Source: Candidatus Ulvibacter alkanivorans (lineage in GTDB: Bacteria; Bacteroidota; Bacteroidia; Flavobacteriales; Flavobacteriaceae). From it: a stretch of 64,000 nucleotides of DNA. Positions within the stretch are counted from its first letter, which is position 1; every line of letters begins with the position of its first letter. The position numbers and the translations under genes were made by a program. The stretch is taken from positions 36,939 to 100,938 of the forward strand of contig NZ_QOLC01000066.1 of the NCBI RefSeq assembly GCF_003333325.1, read 5' to 3'. The notes beneath the pieces were generated by a model. It was not told the origin of the DNA and did no database searches. It was given only the letters and a program-made list of their open reading frames with translations. Positions 52,104-61,702 of the stretch are shown in pieces.

Positions 52104-55061
52104 TTATTTTATAGTTTCACATTCTAAGTTTCTATTCTCTTTACGTTTAGGTGGTTTGGTCTTCCCGCCACCCGATTTTTCGGCCAACATCATTTTCATC
52201 AATTCATTTAGTTCTTGCTGAATGGCCTTGCGTTTCAATTTATCTTGTTCGATATCGAAATACACGGTTCCTTCGATCATAGTTTTTTCAGCTTTGGCAT
52301 AAACTGAAAGAGGATGGTCGCTCCAAAGTACTAGATCGGCATCTTTTCCTTCTTTAATGCTTCCGACGCGATCATCTATATGCAACAACTTGGCAGGGTT
52401 GATGGTGATCATCTTCCATGCTTCCTCTTCGCTCATGTCACCATATTTTACACTTTTGGCAGCTTCCTGATTTAGCCTTCTGGACATTTCTCCATCATCA
52501 CTGTTTATGGCTACGGTAACACCTTGGCTCGCCATTATAGCGGCATTGTATGGAATCGCATCGTTTACTTCATATTTATACGCCCACCAGTCGCTAAAGG
52601 TCGAACCACCTACACCATGGTCGCGCATTTTATCGGCTACTTTATATCCTTCAAGAATATGTGTAAAGGTATTTACACGAAAGCCAAACCTTTCGGCTAC
52701 CTTCATGAGCATATTTATCTCACTTTGAACGTACGAATGACAACTAATATAGCGCTCACCATTTAAGATCTCGGCCAAGACTTCCATTTCTTCGTCATAC
52801 CGATAAGGTGCACCACTTTTTTTCTTCTCGTCGTATGCCTTTGCACGGTTAAAGTAATTTACATACAGTTGTTCCACCCCCATACGGGTTTGTGGAAAAC
52901 GATTGTAGCTGTCCCAATTACTTTGCTTAACATTCTCACCTAAGGCAAATTTTATAAACTTCGGTGTGTTCTCATAGATCATATCATCTGCATCCTCACC
53001 CCATTTTAATTTAATAATTGCAGAGCGCCCACCTATTGGGTTAGCAGAACCGTGTAAGATTTGAATGGAAGTAACACCACCAGCAAGATTACGATATATG
53101 TTTACATCTTCCGGGTCGACCACATCTTCTATTGTTACCTCTGCCGATGAATTATGTCCTGCTTCGTTAATGGCTAAAGCTGCAATGTGAGAGTGTTCGT
53201 CTATAACACCTGCGGTTAAGTGTTTGCCGCTTGCGTCTATCACAGTAGCACCTCCGGCAGACAAATTTTTGCCAATAGTTGTAATCTTTCCATTTTTTAC
53301 AAGCACATCGGTGTTTTCAAGTATCCCATCTGCTTCACCGGTCCAAACCGTGGCATTCTTAAACAATACATTTCGCTGACGTGGTTTGTTGGTAAAACCA
53401 TACCCTACATTTGGGTAAGTGAGTGGAAGGACTTTTGGCTTCCCATCTTTTTTCTTTTCTTTTTCTTCGGAAGCATCCGCTTTTCCTTTTTTTACTGCGG
53501 AAAAAGAACTTTCCGATCCGTCGGGTAACAATAGTCGTCCTGAGAAATTCTCACCGTCCCTCGGAATGATCCCGGTAGAGCGATACACCTCTTGGGTTTC
53601 TTCGTCAGTAAAAGATAACGACACCCAATTGTTGCTGTACTCAATTTTTGAAGGATATTCGACATCGCCCAGTTTTATAGTCGATTTTGGTTTTGAAGCA
53701 GTTCCACTAATTGTAAAGTCGTACGTTTTTCCGGCGGCCGATAGACTATAGGTACCACTTATATCTTTTTGGTCTTTGGTCTGTATTACATTTCGTTCTC
53801 CTTGCACCCAATTTTCATATAGGGTCGTTTCCGAATCGAAGATTTCTCCAGAAGTGATCAAGAAATTGGCGTATTGTCCGGGTTTCAATCCGCCAATCAT
53901 GTCGCTTGCACCTAGTAACGCAGCAGGAATAGTGGTAAGTGCTTCTAAGGCCTCTGTTGGATCGAAACCGTACTCGATCGCTTTTTGAAGTTTCTCTTTG
54001 AACTCGGAAGGTTTTTTTAATTCGTGGGTTGTAAGCGCAAACTTTATATCGTTATCGGCCAACATTTTCGGATTCATAGGCGCTTGGTTCCAAGTTCGCA
54101 TATCGTCTAGCGCGATATAACTCGCCAAATACGGATCGCTCACATCGTAGGCGTCTGGGAAGTTAATTGGAATAATATAGTTTGCACCGGTGGCTTTAAT
54201 ACTTTCAATCGCTTCATATTCATCGCCACCACCTACGATCACATAATTAATGTTGAATCGATCGCCAATTTTGTCGGCTCTAAGGTTGTTGCTCTTACTA
54301 CCTGCTTCGAAGAAAGAGATAAGATCTCGATTTTGAATAAGCGCTTCTAACGAACGGTCTTTAGTTTCTATATTACCTTTCGCATACCATTCGGCATCCC
54401 AATACATTTGTCTTAGCAATGCCATGGCACCCATTAATGAGGTTGGGTACGATTGCCGACTTGCCACGCTCTTTGAGAACGAATAGAATTGCCCCGAGCG
54501 ATCGTTCAACAATCTACTCGCTTCGCCACCTTCATCGTTAAGTGCAACTAAGATCCCTGTCCCGCGAGCGATACCGTCCATTTGATGACTGTTTACTACA
54601 CCAAATCCGGCAGCACGTAATGCTTTAGCGTTCTTTGCATTGTACTTAAATGAGTTTATAGCATCTTGCTCCAGCATAATATGGTCGTTCCAATAAAATC
54701 CTTCTCTAGATGCTTCGTACTGAGGTGAACGACCTTGTCCTTGAGCTCGTTTTGGTTTTTCTATTCCGAAGGAAGTATAGGGATCGATAAAGGAAGGATA
54801 CACATGCTTGCCTTCTAAGTTTATTATTACAGCATTCTGTGGAATAGTAACAGACTTTCCTGAAGCTACGACCTTGCCGTTTTGAATAAGCAGTGTCCCA
54901 TTTTTTACTACCTCTGTGGGGGTAATATAGAGCGTAGCATTTGTAAAGGCTGTATAGTTGTTATTTTTTTCTTTGAGGCCGTCATTCTTCGGAAAGTAAT
55001 CTTGGCCAAATACTAATGTAGTGCTAAAAATAAGCAGTAGGAGAAAGGTGTATTTTTTCAT
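52104..55061 (-). CDS. Two-module amidohydrolase, exported
   Basis: A 985-residue exported protein (signal peptide 1-19, ending VFGQ) with two amidohydrolase modules. Module 1 (about 25-420) has a degenerate first motif, GKHVYPSFIDPYTSFG, without HxH. Module 2 (about 560-960) is intact: AGVIDEHSHIAA (HSH), the SCHSYVQ and FTHILEG histidines and the terminal Asp in INSDDGE. A short DUF-like beta stretch joins them (about 440-540) and a Lys-rich tail follows. Module 2 should bind metal and hydrolyse an amide or peptide-like bond; module 1 is probably structural. The gene is first in the operon with the 432-residue paralogue; the promoter at 55093-55122 has TTG-N19-TATCTTTA. Confidence 0.85.
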   Translation of the reverse strand: MKKYTFLLLLIFSTTLVFGQDYFPKNDGLKEKNNNYTAFTNATLYITPTEVVKNGTLLIQNGKVVASGKSVTIPQNAVIINLEGKHVYPSFIDPYTSFGIEKPKRAQGQGRSPQYEASREGFYWNDHIMLEQDAINSFKYNAKNAKALRAAGFGVVNSHQMDGIARGTGILVALNDEGGEASRLLNDRSGQFYSFSKSVASRQSYPTSLMGAMALLRQMYWDAEWYAKGNIETKDRSLEALIQNRDLISFFEAGSKSNNLRADKIGDRFNINYVIVGGGDEYEAIESIKATGANYIIPINFPDAYDVSDPYLASYIALDDMRTWNQAPMNPKMLADNDIKFALTTHELKKPSEFKEKLQKAIEYGFDPTEALEALTTIPAALLGASDMIGGLKPGQYANFLITSGEIFDSETTLYENWVQGERNVIQTKDQKDISGTYSLSAAGKTYDFTISGTASKPKSTIKLGDVEYPSKIEYSNNWVSLSFTDEETQEVYRSTGIIPRDGENFSGRLLLPDGSESSFSAVKKGKADASEEKEKKKDGKPKVLPLTYPNVGYGFTNKPRQRNVLFKNATVWTGEADGILENTDVLVKNGKITTIGKNLSAGGATVIDASGKHLTAGVIDEHSHIAALAINEAGHNSSAEVTIEDVVDPEDVNIYRNLAGGVTSIQILHGSANPIGGRSAIIKLKWGEDADDMIYENTPKFIKFALGENVKQSNWDSYNRFPQTRMGVEQLYVNYFNRAKAYDEKKKSGAPYRYDEEMEVLAEILNGERYISCHSYVQSEINMLMKVAERFGFRVNTFTHILEGYKVADKMRDHGVGGSTFSDWWAYKYEVNDAIPYNAAIMASQGVTVAINSDDGEMSRRLNQEAAKSVKYGDMSEEEAWKMITINPAKLLHIDDRVGSIKEGKDADLVLWSDHPLSVYAKAEKTMIEGTVYFDIEQDKLKRKAIQQELNELMKMMLAEKSGGGKTKPPKRKENRNLECETIK

Positions 55062-55092
55062 AGGTTTTGAAAAATGTTAAAAAAAGGAAGGC

Positions 55093-55122
55093 TAAAGATA
55101 ACGATGCAATTCAAGTCATCAA
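55093..55122 (-). promoter_or_regulatory. Amidohydrolase operon promoter (TTG-N19-TATCTTTA)
   Basis: Minus strand TTG at 55122-55120, spacer 19, TATCTTTA at 55100-55093 (last base deviates). Predicted leader about 25 nt. Confidence 0.5.
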
Positions 55123-55144
55123 AAGCCTAATTGTTTTTTAACAA

Positions 55145-56212
55145 TTAAAATGGTTTGTCTTCAAAATAATTTACAACCAGGGCCACCATATAGCTATAGC
55201 TCATTATGCCTTGCGACTGATTGTTGGCCTTTAAGAATTGATCCCAAAAGCCTTTGGAAAATGTTTCGAACGGATTTGCATAGTTTGCCCAAAAATCACG
55301 CATTTCTTTATAACTCGCTAAGATTCCCGGGTTAATGGTATCGACCAGTACGTGATAAACCTCTATGTCTCTTCGGGCAACTTCGTTTACACAATATCGC
55401 AATGCGAAAATATATCCTGCATACTGAATGTACGGATCGTCATTGTGAAGTGTGGCTAGGGTTGCAATAAAGTTGGCCTCGTTCTCGGCTGCATAGCCTA
55501 TTTGATGTGCTTCCTCATGACAACTCACCACGGGAAATTTATAGGTTTTAATTAAATTGTTCACTTGGGCTTCTCCAGAAAACGGATTGTAATAACCACT
55601 ATACCCCATGTACGTGAGTCCTAAGCTCCATCCACTTTTTTTAATGCTTTTGGGGTGATAGGAAAGTTGCGGATACGTTAGTCTTAAATTGTCATATCCG
55701 TTGCTTGTTTTTTTGAACACTTCTTGCTGCGTGTAAGGCAAGTCGATCTTTACACTATCGGGGTAACCTAGTTGACGGTGCATATTGTTAGCTTTGGCGA
55801 TAAGTCGTTCGGTGGTCGAAATAAGCTGTTCGGTAGTATAATCGCGTTCTAATCCGAGTGACTTATGCAACGGTACTCTATAGTAATTGAGTCCCCACAA
55901 CAAGTTAAAAACAAAATAAACAATAGATAGGGTGGCTGTGATATCCAAGAAAAAACGAACAGGTTCAAACTTAAGTCGTTTTAGGTTCTTGTATAACCAA
56001 CGTAATGCCATGATTGAAATAAGAATATAAAAGACATCACCAATCGAAAAGGGGATCCAACCAAACAAATACCGAGACATTTTTGAAAGGATGGGGTATA
56101 GCCCTAGGCTGTAGTATTCTTCAATAAATTCAGGGAATTTTTTTAGGATTTGTAAAACAATTATTTGAACAGGAAGCAGCGCTGTTAAAATAAGGGGTGT
56201 TCTGTTTTGCAT
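55145..56212 (-). CDS. DUF3810 membrane protein with HExxH motif
   Basis: A 355-residue membrane protein. Hydrophobic helices at about 9-22, 56-70 and 92-107; the C-terminal half is soluble. It contains HEEAH (232-236) in PVVSCHEEAHQIGYAAENEANFIA, the zinc-metallopeptidase pattern HExxH followed by ENEANF (candidate third ligand Glu243 or Glu245), plus the YMGYSGYYNPFSGEAQVN stretch usual in DUF3810. The family is of unknown function; the motif predicts a membrane-bound metalloprotease. Start ATG at 56212; a -7 box ends 5 nt before. Confidence 0.82.
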   Translation of the reverse strand: MQNRTPLILTALLPVQIIVLQILKKFPEFIEEYYSLGLYPILSKMSRYLFGWIPFSIGDVFYILISIMALRWLYKNLKRLKFEPVRFFLDITATLSIVYFVFNLLWGLNYYRVPLHKSLGLERDYTTEQLISTTERLIAKANNMHRQLGYPDSVKIDLPYTQQEVFKKTSNGYDNLRLTYPQLSYHPKSIKKSGWSLGLTYMGYSGYYNPFSGEAQVNNLIKTYKFPVVSCHEEAHQIGYAAENEANFIATLATLHNDDPYIQYAGYIFALRYCVNEVARRDIEVYHVLVDTINPGILASYKEMRDFWANYANPFETFSKGFWDQFLKANNQSQGIMSYSYMVALVVNYFEDKPF

Positions 56213-56216
56213 AAAT

Positions 56217-56224
56217 CAAACTTA
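56217..56224 (-). promoter_or_regulatory. DUF3810 -7 element (TAAGTTTG)
   Basis: Exact TAnnTTTG on the minus strand ending 5 nt before the ATG; implies a leaderless transcript. No TTG at -33. Confidence 0.35.
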
Positions 56225-56297
56225 CAAATAAAACTTTTATCGCTGCGTTTTTTGAGCCGTTCTAATTGCGTAATTTTACATTCTAAAATTAAAAAAG

Positions 56298-57761
56298 ATG
56301 AATGAAGCTATAAGAGAATTATCGCCAAAAGTACTTTGGAATAAATTTGCAGACCTTAATGCCGTTCCAAGACCTTCGAAAAAAGAAGAGCGCGTGATCG
56401 CATTTATGAAAGAATTTGGAAAGAGCTTAGGATTAGAAACGATTGAAGATGAAGTAGGAAATGTTATTATTCGTAAACCGGCTACTAAGGGAATGGAAGA
56501 TCGCACCCCTATTGTAATGCAATCGCATTTAGATATGGTGCATCAAAAAAATAATGATACTACCTTCGATTTTGATACGCAAGGAATAGAGATGTATATA
56601 GATGGTGATTGGGTCCGAGCAAAAGGAACCACGCTAGGTGCCGACAACGGCTTGGGTGTAGCAACTATTATGGCAGTATTAGAAAGTGACACTATAGCAC
56701 ATCCTCCACTAGAGGCACTATTTACCATCGACGAAGAGACCGGAATGACTGGAGCCATGGGGCTAAAAGGAGGGATTTTAAAAGGTGATATACTGTTAAA
56801 TCTTGACACAGAAGAAGACGATGAAATTGGTGTTGGATGTGCAGGTGGAATAGACATTACTGCAAAAAAGAACTATCGAGAGACCGATGCTCCAACCGAT
56901 GGTGTTACCTATACAGTTACCGTAAAGGGATTACAAGGAGGACACAGTGGTATGGATATTATTAAAGGGCTGGGCAATGCAAATAAACTAATGAACCGAC
57001 TCCTGTACAGTACTCGTAAGGTTATGCAACTTGCCAATTTACAAGGAGGTAGTTTGCGAAATGCTATTCCTAGAGAAAGTGTTGCAACTGTGGTAGTACC
57101 TAAAGAATACGAACAGGCATTTCTTTCAGAATTTGAACAAGAAAAAGAACATATTGTCACTGAGTACAACAGTTTAGAGCCGGCAATTTCTATTTCCGCA
57201 GAAAAAGAAAATGCGACCATAGAAAAGGTAATGGAGCAACAGGAGCAAGAATTATTTCTTAAAGCGGTTTATGGTGCGCACAACGGTGTGTATCGAATGA
57301 GCCCGGCAATCGATGATCTTGTGGAAACCTCAAACAATATCGCCAAAATAAATGTGAAGGAAGGAACCATAACCATTGAATGTTTAACCAGATCTTCGGT
57401 AGCATCTTCTAAGAACGATCTGGCCAATACGCTACAATCGGTGTTTGAATTGGCCGGATTTACAGTTGCATTTTCCGGAGCGTATCCTGGTTGGGCTCCC
57501 AATATGGAAAGTCCCATATTAAAAGTGTTAGATTCACTCTATGAAAAATTAAACGGACAAAAAGCAAATGTAGCTGCCTGTCACGCCGGATTAGAATGTG
57601 GCATTTTAGGACAGAACTATCCCGATATGGATATGATCTCCTTTGGGCCTACCATCAAGGGGGCTCATTCTCCCGATGAGCGCGCGAGTATATCCTCGGC
57701 TCAAAAATACTGGGAATTTGTAATTGAGATCCTTAAGAATATTCCCGTAAAGTCGAAATAA
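56298..57761 (+). CDS. pepD: Aminoacyl-histidine dipeptidase (PepD, M20)
   Basis: Cytosolic zinc dipeptidase of the M20C family, 487 residues, cleaving Xaa-His and related dipeptides. Metal and catalytic motifs: MQSHLDMVHQ (His/Asp at about 76-79), TLGADNGLGVATI (bridging Asp), TIDEETGMTGAMG (Glu-Glu, catalytic base), NLDTEEDDE, and AACHAGLECGIL plus GPTIKGAHSPDE at the C-terminus. The insertion domain (about 205-390) mediates dimerisation. Monocistronic, with a strong bidirectional terminator at 57781-57814. Confidence 0.93.
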   Translation: MNEAIRELSPKVLWNKFADLNAVPRPSKKEERVIAFMKEFGKSLGLETIEDEVGNVIIRKPATKGMEDRTPIVMQSHLDMVHQKNNDTTFDFDTQGIEMYIDGDWVRAKGTTLGADNGLGVATIMAVLESDTIAHPPLEALFTIDEETGMTGAMGLKGGILKGDILLNLDTEEDDEIGVGCAGGIDITAKKNYRETDAPTDGVTYTVTVKGLQGGHSGMDIIKGLGNANKLMNRLLYSTRKVMQLANLQGGSLRNAIPRESVATVVVPKEYEQAFLSEFEQEKEHIVTEYNSLEPAISISAEKENATIEKVMEQQEQELFLKAVYGAHNGVYRMSPAIDDLVETSNNIAKINVKEGTITIECLTRSSVASSKNDLANTLQSVFELAGFTVAFSGAYPGWAPNMESPILKVLDSLYEKLNGQKANVAACHAGLECGILGQNYPDMDMISFGPTIKGAHSPDERASISSAQKYWEFVIEILKNIPVKSK

Positions 57762-57780
57762 TTTAATCACGGTTACTAAA

Positions 57781-57814
57781 AAAAAGCCTTTGTGAACTTC
57801 ACAAAGGCTTTTTT
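57781..57814. terminator. Bidirectional terminator between pepD and the PPIase operon
   Basis: Arms AAAAAGCCTTTGTG and CACAAAGGCTTTTT around AACTT, flanked by A and T runs on both strands. It ends both convergent transcripts. Confidence 0.9.
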
Positions 57815-57834
57815 AATTTTATAGTATTAACTAG

Positions 57835-58938
57835 TTATTGTATCGCAACTAGTTCTAACTCGAAAATTAGATCGGAGTTAGGTGGGATCACAGGTGGATA
57901 CCCACTTGGTCCATAGGCAAGGTGGGCAGGAATAAACAGTACTGCCTTGTCTCCAACACTCATTTGTAATAGTCCTTCGCGGAAACCGGCAATAAGCTTA
58001 GCATCCGGACTGTAATCGGTTGGTACCGGAACGTATTGTCCTGCGGCCAATCGCGCTTTATTAACCATATTGTATTTTTCGGCTACATCCAATCGGTTGC
58101 TATCGAATAACATTCCGTCTGATAAATATCCGGCGTAGTTCATAAGCACTTTGCTTCCTTCGGCCGGTTTTTCTCCGGTTCCTTCTTCAATAATATTAAT
58201 CTTTAATCCTGAAGGTAATTCTTCGGCATTTTCGCGTAGTTCTTCCAAGGATTTTACGGTTGCGCTTGCCGTTCTCATTAATTCCTCTTTTCTCTTTATC
58301 TCTTCTTTCTCAAGTTTTTCCATTTCCGAAGAAAAAGAAGCGATCTTTACATTGCCGTTTCTAATAATGTTTACTTCGTTGATAACAACTTCATTTACCG
58401 GTTTGTCACCGGGTTTGGTAGTTTCTACTTCTCCTATGGCATCAACTATTTCTTGTCCTTTTACGATCTCACCAAATACGGTATGTTTACCGTCTAACCA
58501 TGGTGTTTCTTTTAGGGTGATAAAGAATTGACTTCCGTTCGTATCGGGACCAGAATTCGCCATAGAAAGTATTCCTTTGCTATCGTGTTTTAAAGTATCA
58601 ACGATCTCGTCGGGAAAGGTATAACCGGGATTTCCGCTACCCGTTCCTGTTGGGTCCCCACCTTGTATCATAAAGTCTTTAATGACTCTGTGAAAGGTAA
58701 GTCCGTTAAAATATTTTTTCCCTCTAAAGGTAGAATCGACCATTTTATTTTCGCCTTCAGCCAACGACACAAAATTAGCGGTGGTTACAGGCGTAGCTTC
58801 ATGGTATAATTTGGCTACAAAAGTACCTTTGTTTGTAATAAATTCGGCATAGACCCCTTTGTCTAGATCGGGATATTTACTCTGGCAAGACACGACTGCC
58901 AGTGATAATAAAAGAATAGCGAATACTAATTTTTTCAT
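57835..58938 (-). CDS. Peptidyl-prolyl isomerase lipoprotein, cyclophilin plus FKBP domains
   Basis: A 367-residue lipoprotein. From ATG 58938 the signal is [18 protein letters not shown] (lipobox). A cyclophilin-type domain (about 28-190: [56 protein letters not shown]) is followed by a Glu/Lys-rich linker and an FKBP-type domain (about 245-367: [33 protein letters not shown]). A longer frame to 58968 would overlap gldI. It combines two unrelated isomerase folds in one periplasmic protein. It is third in an operon with the DHH phosphoesterase and gldI (7 nt after the gldI stop). Confidence 0.9.
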   Translation of the reverse strand: MKKLVFAILLLSLAVVSCQSKYPDLDKGVYAEFITNKGTFVAKLYHEATPVTTANFVSLAEGENKMVDSTFRGKKYFNGLTFHRVIKDFMIQGGDPTGTGSGNPGYTFPDEIVDTLKHDSKGILSMANSGPDTNGSQFFITLKETPWLDGKHTVFGEIVKGQEIVDAIGEVETTKPGDKPVNEVVINEVNIIRNGNVKIASFSSEMEKLEKEEIKRKEELMRTASATVKSLEELRENAEELPSGLKINIIEEGTGEKPAEGSKVLMNYAGYLSDGMLFDSNRLDVAEKYNMVNKARLAAGQYVPVPTDYSPDAKLIAGFREGLLQMSVGDKAVLFIPAHLAYGPSGYPPVIPPNSDLIFELELVAIQ

Positions 58939-58945
58939 AGTTGTT

Positions 58946-59500
58946 TTAATTTTCTTGAATTTGTTCAATTGATTTTAAGGTTATGGTACTTTGTACTGGT
59001 GTGTTGGCGCCTAATTTATTCTGAATGCCGTAATAGCCATACGCTTTATACGACGGAAAGAGAAAGGTTACTGTTTCTCCTGGCTTCATTAATTTCACTC
59101 CGTCTCTAATACCGGAGATAAGGTCCTGATTACTTTGGTCGACCTTATATACTTGTAGACCATTTTCTTCTTCGGAAAGCACCACGGTACCATCCAACTC
59201 CTTTATATTATAGGTAAAAGTGATCTTATCACCAAAATCTGGCTTGGTCGTTGCCGTTGAATCTTTCGAATTGTAATAATACCAGAATCCACTATCTGAA
59301 GCCAAATATGAATTTTCAGGTCTGTTTTCCATGACCTTTAAGATCTCTTGTTTTTCTGCTTCGTAGATCTTTTTGTTTCGCTCAACAGATTCTTCGATAA
59401 ATGTGCCACTTGACTGCTTCACAGGTTTGCGAGCTTCCGGACTTTTGCATGCGAGTATCAAGCTACAAAAGAATAGTAGATATAGAAAATTACGAATCAT
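58946..59500 (-). CDS. gldI: Gliding-motility peptidyl-prolyl isomerase GldI
   Basis: A 184-residue FKBP-type isomerase lipoprotein. Signal peptide with lipobox LILAC (Cys18); FKBP domain at about 80-182 ([63 protein letters not shown]). In Flavobacterium johnsoniae gldI is needed for gliding. The N-terminal linker (residues 20-60) is Lys/Glu-rich. It overlaps the DHH gene by 11 nt at its 5' end, so translation is coupled. The neighbouring two-domain isomerase suggests an operon devoted to folding of periplasmic or surface proteins. Confidence 0.88.
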   Translation of the reverse strand: MIRNFLYLLFFCSLILACKSPEARKPVKQSSGTFIEESVERNKKIYEAEKQEILKVMENRPENSYLASDSGFWYYYNSKDSTATTKPDFGDKITFTYNIKELDGTVVLSEEENGLQVYKVDQSNQDLISGIRDGVKLMKPGETVTFLFPSYKAYGYYGIQNKLGANTPVQSTITLKSIEQIQEN

Positions 59501-60512
59501 GAATTAGGGCATCTTTATAAGAGGGCAATATACTAATAAATTCACTAACGGTTTTGGTCAAGGATTTAGTACTTCTGCCTCCGGCCGCATTGTTGTGACC
59601 ACCTCCATTGTAATGGGATCGGGCAAATTCGTTTACCGAAAAATCACCTTTACTACGCAACGACATTTTTACAATCGCCTCTTGAGTGTTTTCTATAAAT
59701 ATGACCGCAAACACCACATTTTTTACCGAGAGGGCGTAGTTTACAAAACCTTCGGTATCACCCTTTTTAAAGTTGTGCTCGTCTAGTTCGTTTTGCGAAA
59801 GTGTTATGTATGCGGTACGGTACTCGGGTAAGATGTTGAGGTTTTTTAAAGCCACGCCTAGAAGTCGCAATCTATCCTGACTATTGGTGTCGTATACATT
59901 TTGATGAATGCTTGCATTATCGGCGCCGACCTCAATGAGGTGTGCGATCACGTTATGTGTGATAGCGGTTGTCGCTGCAAACCTGAACGAGCCCGTATCG
60001 GTCATGATGCCTGTATACAGCTGTGTGGCAATATCTTTAGTGAGCAAATCTATCTTGTTCAAGGCGCTCATAAAATGATACACCATTTCACTGGTCGAGC
60101 TCATTGTGGTATCACTATAAGTAGCCACTGCATAGTCATCTGGCGCCTGATGGTGATCAATCATTACAAAAGAAGCTTCGCTTTCTGATAGGATAGGACA
60201 AAGATCGCCAGACCTGTTTAATGCGTTAAAATCTAAGGTGAAAATCACATCGGCTACTTCAAGAATGGCTTTAGAGCGCTCTGTTGCTTTTTCGTGAATC
60301 GTGATAGCGTCGCAGCCCGGCAACCATTTTAAAAACTCGGGAAAATCGTTAGGCATGACGACATCTGCTTGATGCTTCATTTGTTTCAGAAGAAATTGTA
60401 GTCCGAGACAGGACCCGACTGCATCGCCATCCGGATTTTTATGACCAATAATAGCGATCTTTTTAGGGGAGTCTAGAAGCTTCGATACAATTGCGGTAGT
60501 TTCAGTATTCAT
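59490..60512 (-). CDS. DHH family phosphoesterase (NrnA-like)
   Basis: A 340-residue cytosolic DHH/DHHA1 phosphoesterase, similar to NrnA: nanoRNase and 3'-phosphoadenosine-5'-phosphate phosphatase. Motifs: HKNPDGDAVGSC (24-35), IDHHQAPDDY (DHH), and the DHHA1 GGGHNNAAGG near the end. ATG 60512 matches family N-termini; a longer frame to 60584 would extend into the divergent phosphatase promoter region. It could also be a cyclic-di-nucleotide phosphodiesterase, which the same fold allows. It heads the operon with gldI and the two-domain isomerase. Confidence 0.9.
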   Translation of the reverse strand: MNTETTAIVSKLLDSPKKIAIIGHKNPDGDAVGSCLGLQFLLKQMKHQADVVMPNDFPEFLKWLPGCDAITIHEKATERSKAILEVADVIFTLDFNALNRSGDLCPILSESEASFVMIDHHQAPDDYAVATYSDTTMSSTSEMVYHFMSALNKIDLLTKDIATQLYTGIMTDTGSFRFAATTAITHNVIAHLIEVGADNASIHQNVYDTNSQDRLRLLGVALKNLNILPEYRTAYITLSQNELDEHNFKKGDTEGFVNYALSVKNVVFAVIFIENTQEAIVKMSLRSKGDFSVNEFARSHYNGGGHNNAAGGRSTKSLTKTVSEFISILPSYKDALIHDS

Positions 60513-60560
60513 ACGCCTGCGAAGATACAATTTATTAACCTTCAACTCGAATACATTGCT

Positions 60561-60568
60561 TAATTTTG
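60561..60568 (+). promoter_or_regulatory. -7 element of the PhoD-like gene (TAATTTTG)
   Basis: Exact TAnnTTTG 25 nt before the ATG, with TTC (60541-60543) 17 nt upstream in place of TTG. Confidence 0.45.
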
Positions 60569-60593
60569 AAGAAATCTTTAACACACAGATCCA

Positions 60594-61643
60594 ATGAAAA
60601 AGCTGTTTTTTCTAGTTGTAGTCCCGTTCCTTTTTTGTTGTAATGCTTCGGAAAAGAAAATCGCTTCCGAAGCAATAAAAGTAACTACTGAGGCAGATAC
60701 ATTCACAATAGTGTTGGGAAGTTGTAGCGACCAAGATAGACCCCAACCGCTTTGGAGCCCTATTATACAACAAGACCCAGATCTTTTTATATGGGCAGGT
60801 GATAATATTTATAGTGATACTGATGATCTAAAGAAGATGGAAGCCGATTATGCAAAGGCTTGGGCCAATAAAGAGTACCAAACACTAGCGGCTCGCACCG
60901 AGATAACCGGGACGTGGGACGACCATGATTACGGAAAGAACGATGCAGGTAAGGAGTGGGCGATCAAGGAAGGTGCACAACAGTTGTTTTTGGATTTTTT
61001 AAAGGTTCCTGCCACAGACGAGCGGCGTGAAAGGCGCGGTGTGTATAATGCACAAGTATTTACTACAGGCGCGGGCACTATAAAGGTAATTTCCTTAGAT
61101 ACTCGTTATTTTAGAGATTCTCTAAAAACGAGCAAGGATCCCGATAGACGATACGATGCTTGGGAAGTAGGGCAGGGAGGTACTATTCTGGGTGCAGAGC
61201 AGTGGCGCTGGTTGGAACAAGAATTGAGCGATGCTACGCCCGATTTCACCTTTATCGTAAGTAGTATTCAGTTTTTGAGCGATCAACACGGTTGGGAAAA
61301 ATGGGCGAACCATCCTTCCGAAGTACAGCAAATGTATTCCGTTTTACAGCATGCAAAGGCAAAGAATATTGTAATATTAAGTGGGGATAGGCACCATGCC
61401 GAGATCTCACGTGTTCCCGTGCCGGGATTGTCTTATCCGTTGATCGATTTTACGTCCAGTGGTATGACCCACACATGGCCGGGAACGCCAATGGAGGAGA
61501 ATCGTCACCGGGTCTTTAAAGGTACCAAAGAATTGAATTTTGGTGTGCTCAAAATTGACTTTGAGAAAGCCGAAATTACATTCGAAATTAGAGGTGAAGA
61601 CGATGTGTTATACGAACGATATGTGCAGTCGTATAATCTATAA
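60594..61643 (+). CDS. PhoD-like alkaline phosphatase, lipoprotein
   Basis: A 349-residue exported metallophosphoesterase. Signal with lipobox FLFCC (about residues 12-16). PhoD-type metal ligands: [18 protein letters not shown] (Asp), [13 protein letters not shown] (Asp-His), SSIQF, and the terminal [10 protein letters not shown] (His-His). It lacks the long PhoD N-terminal domain, so it is a minimal member. It should hydrolyse phosphomono- or diesters in the periplasm; exact substrate unknown. It is divergent from the DHH phosphoesterase, 81 nt between start codons. Confidence 0.88.
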   Translation: MKKLFFLVVVPFLFCCNASEKKIASEAIKVTTEADTFTIVLGSCSDQDRPQPLWSPIIQQDPDLFIWAGDNIYSDTDDLKKMEADYAKAWANKEYQTLAARTEITGTWDDHDYGKNDAGKEWAIKEGAQQLFLDFLKVPATDERRERRGVYNAQVFTTGAGTIKVISLDTRYFRDSLKTSKDPDRRYDAWEVGQGGTILGAEQWRWLEQELSDATPDFTFIVSSIQFLSDQHGWEKWANHPSEVQQMYSVLQHAKAKNIVILSGDRHHAEISRVPVPGLSYPLIDFTSSGMTHTWPGTPMEENRHRVFKGTKELNFGVLKIDFEKAEITFEIRGEDDVLYERYVQSYNL

Positions 61644-61652
61644 CGATTTTAC

Positions 61653-61682
61653 TTGTTTTCTGTTTTCAATTCACTACTTTTG
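61653..61682 (+). promoter_or_regulatory. ndk promoter (TTG-N19-TACTTTTG)
   Basis: TTG at 61653-61655, 19-nt spacer, exact TAnnTTTG at 61675-61682. The best match to the Bacteroidota consensus in the window. Leader about 15 nt. Confidence 0.8.
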
Positions 61683-61702
61683 CACCAAATTTTAAGAATC
61701 CT

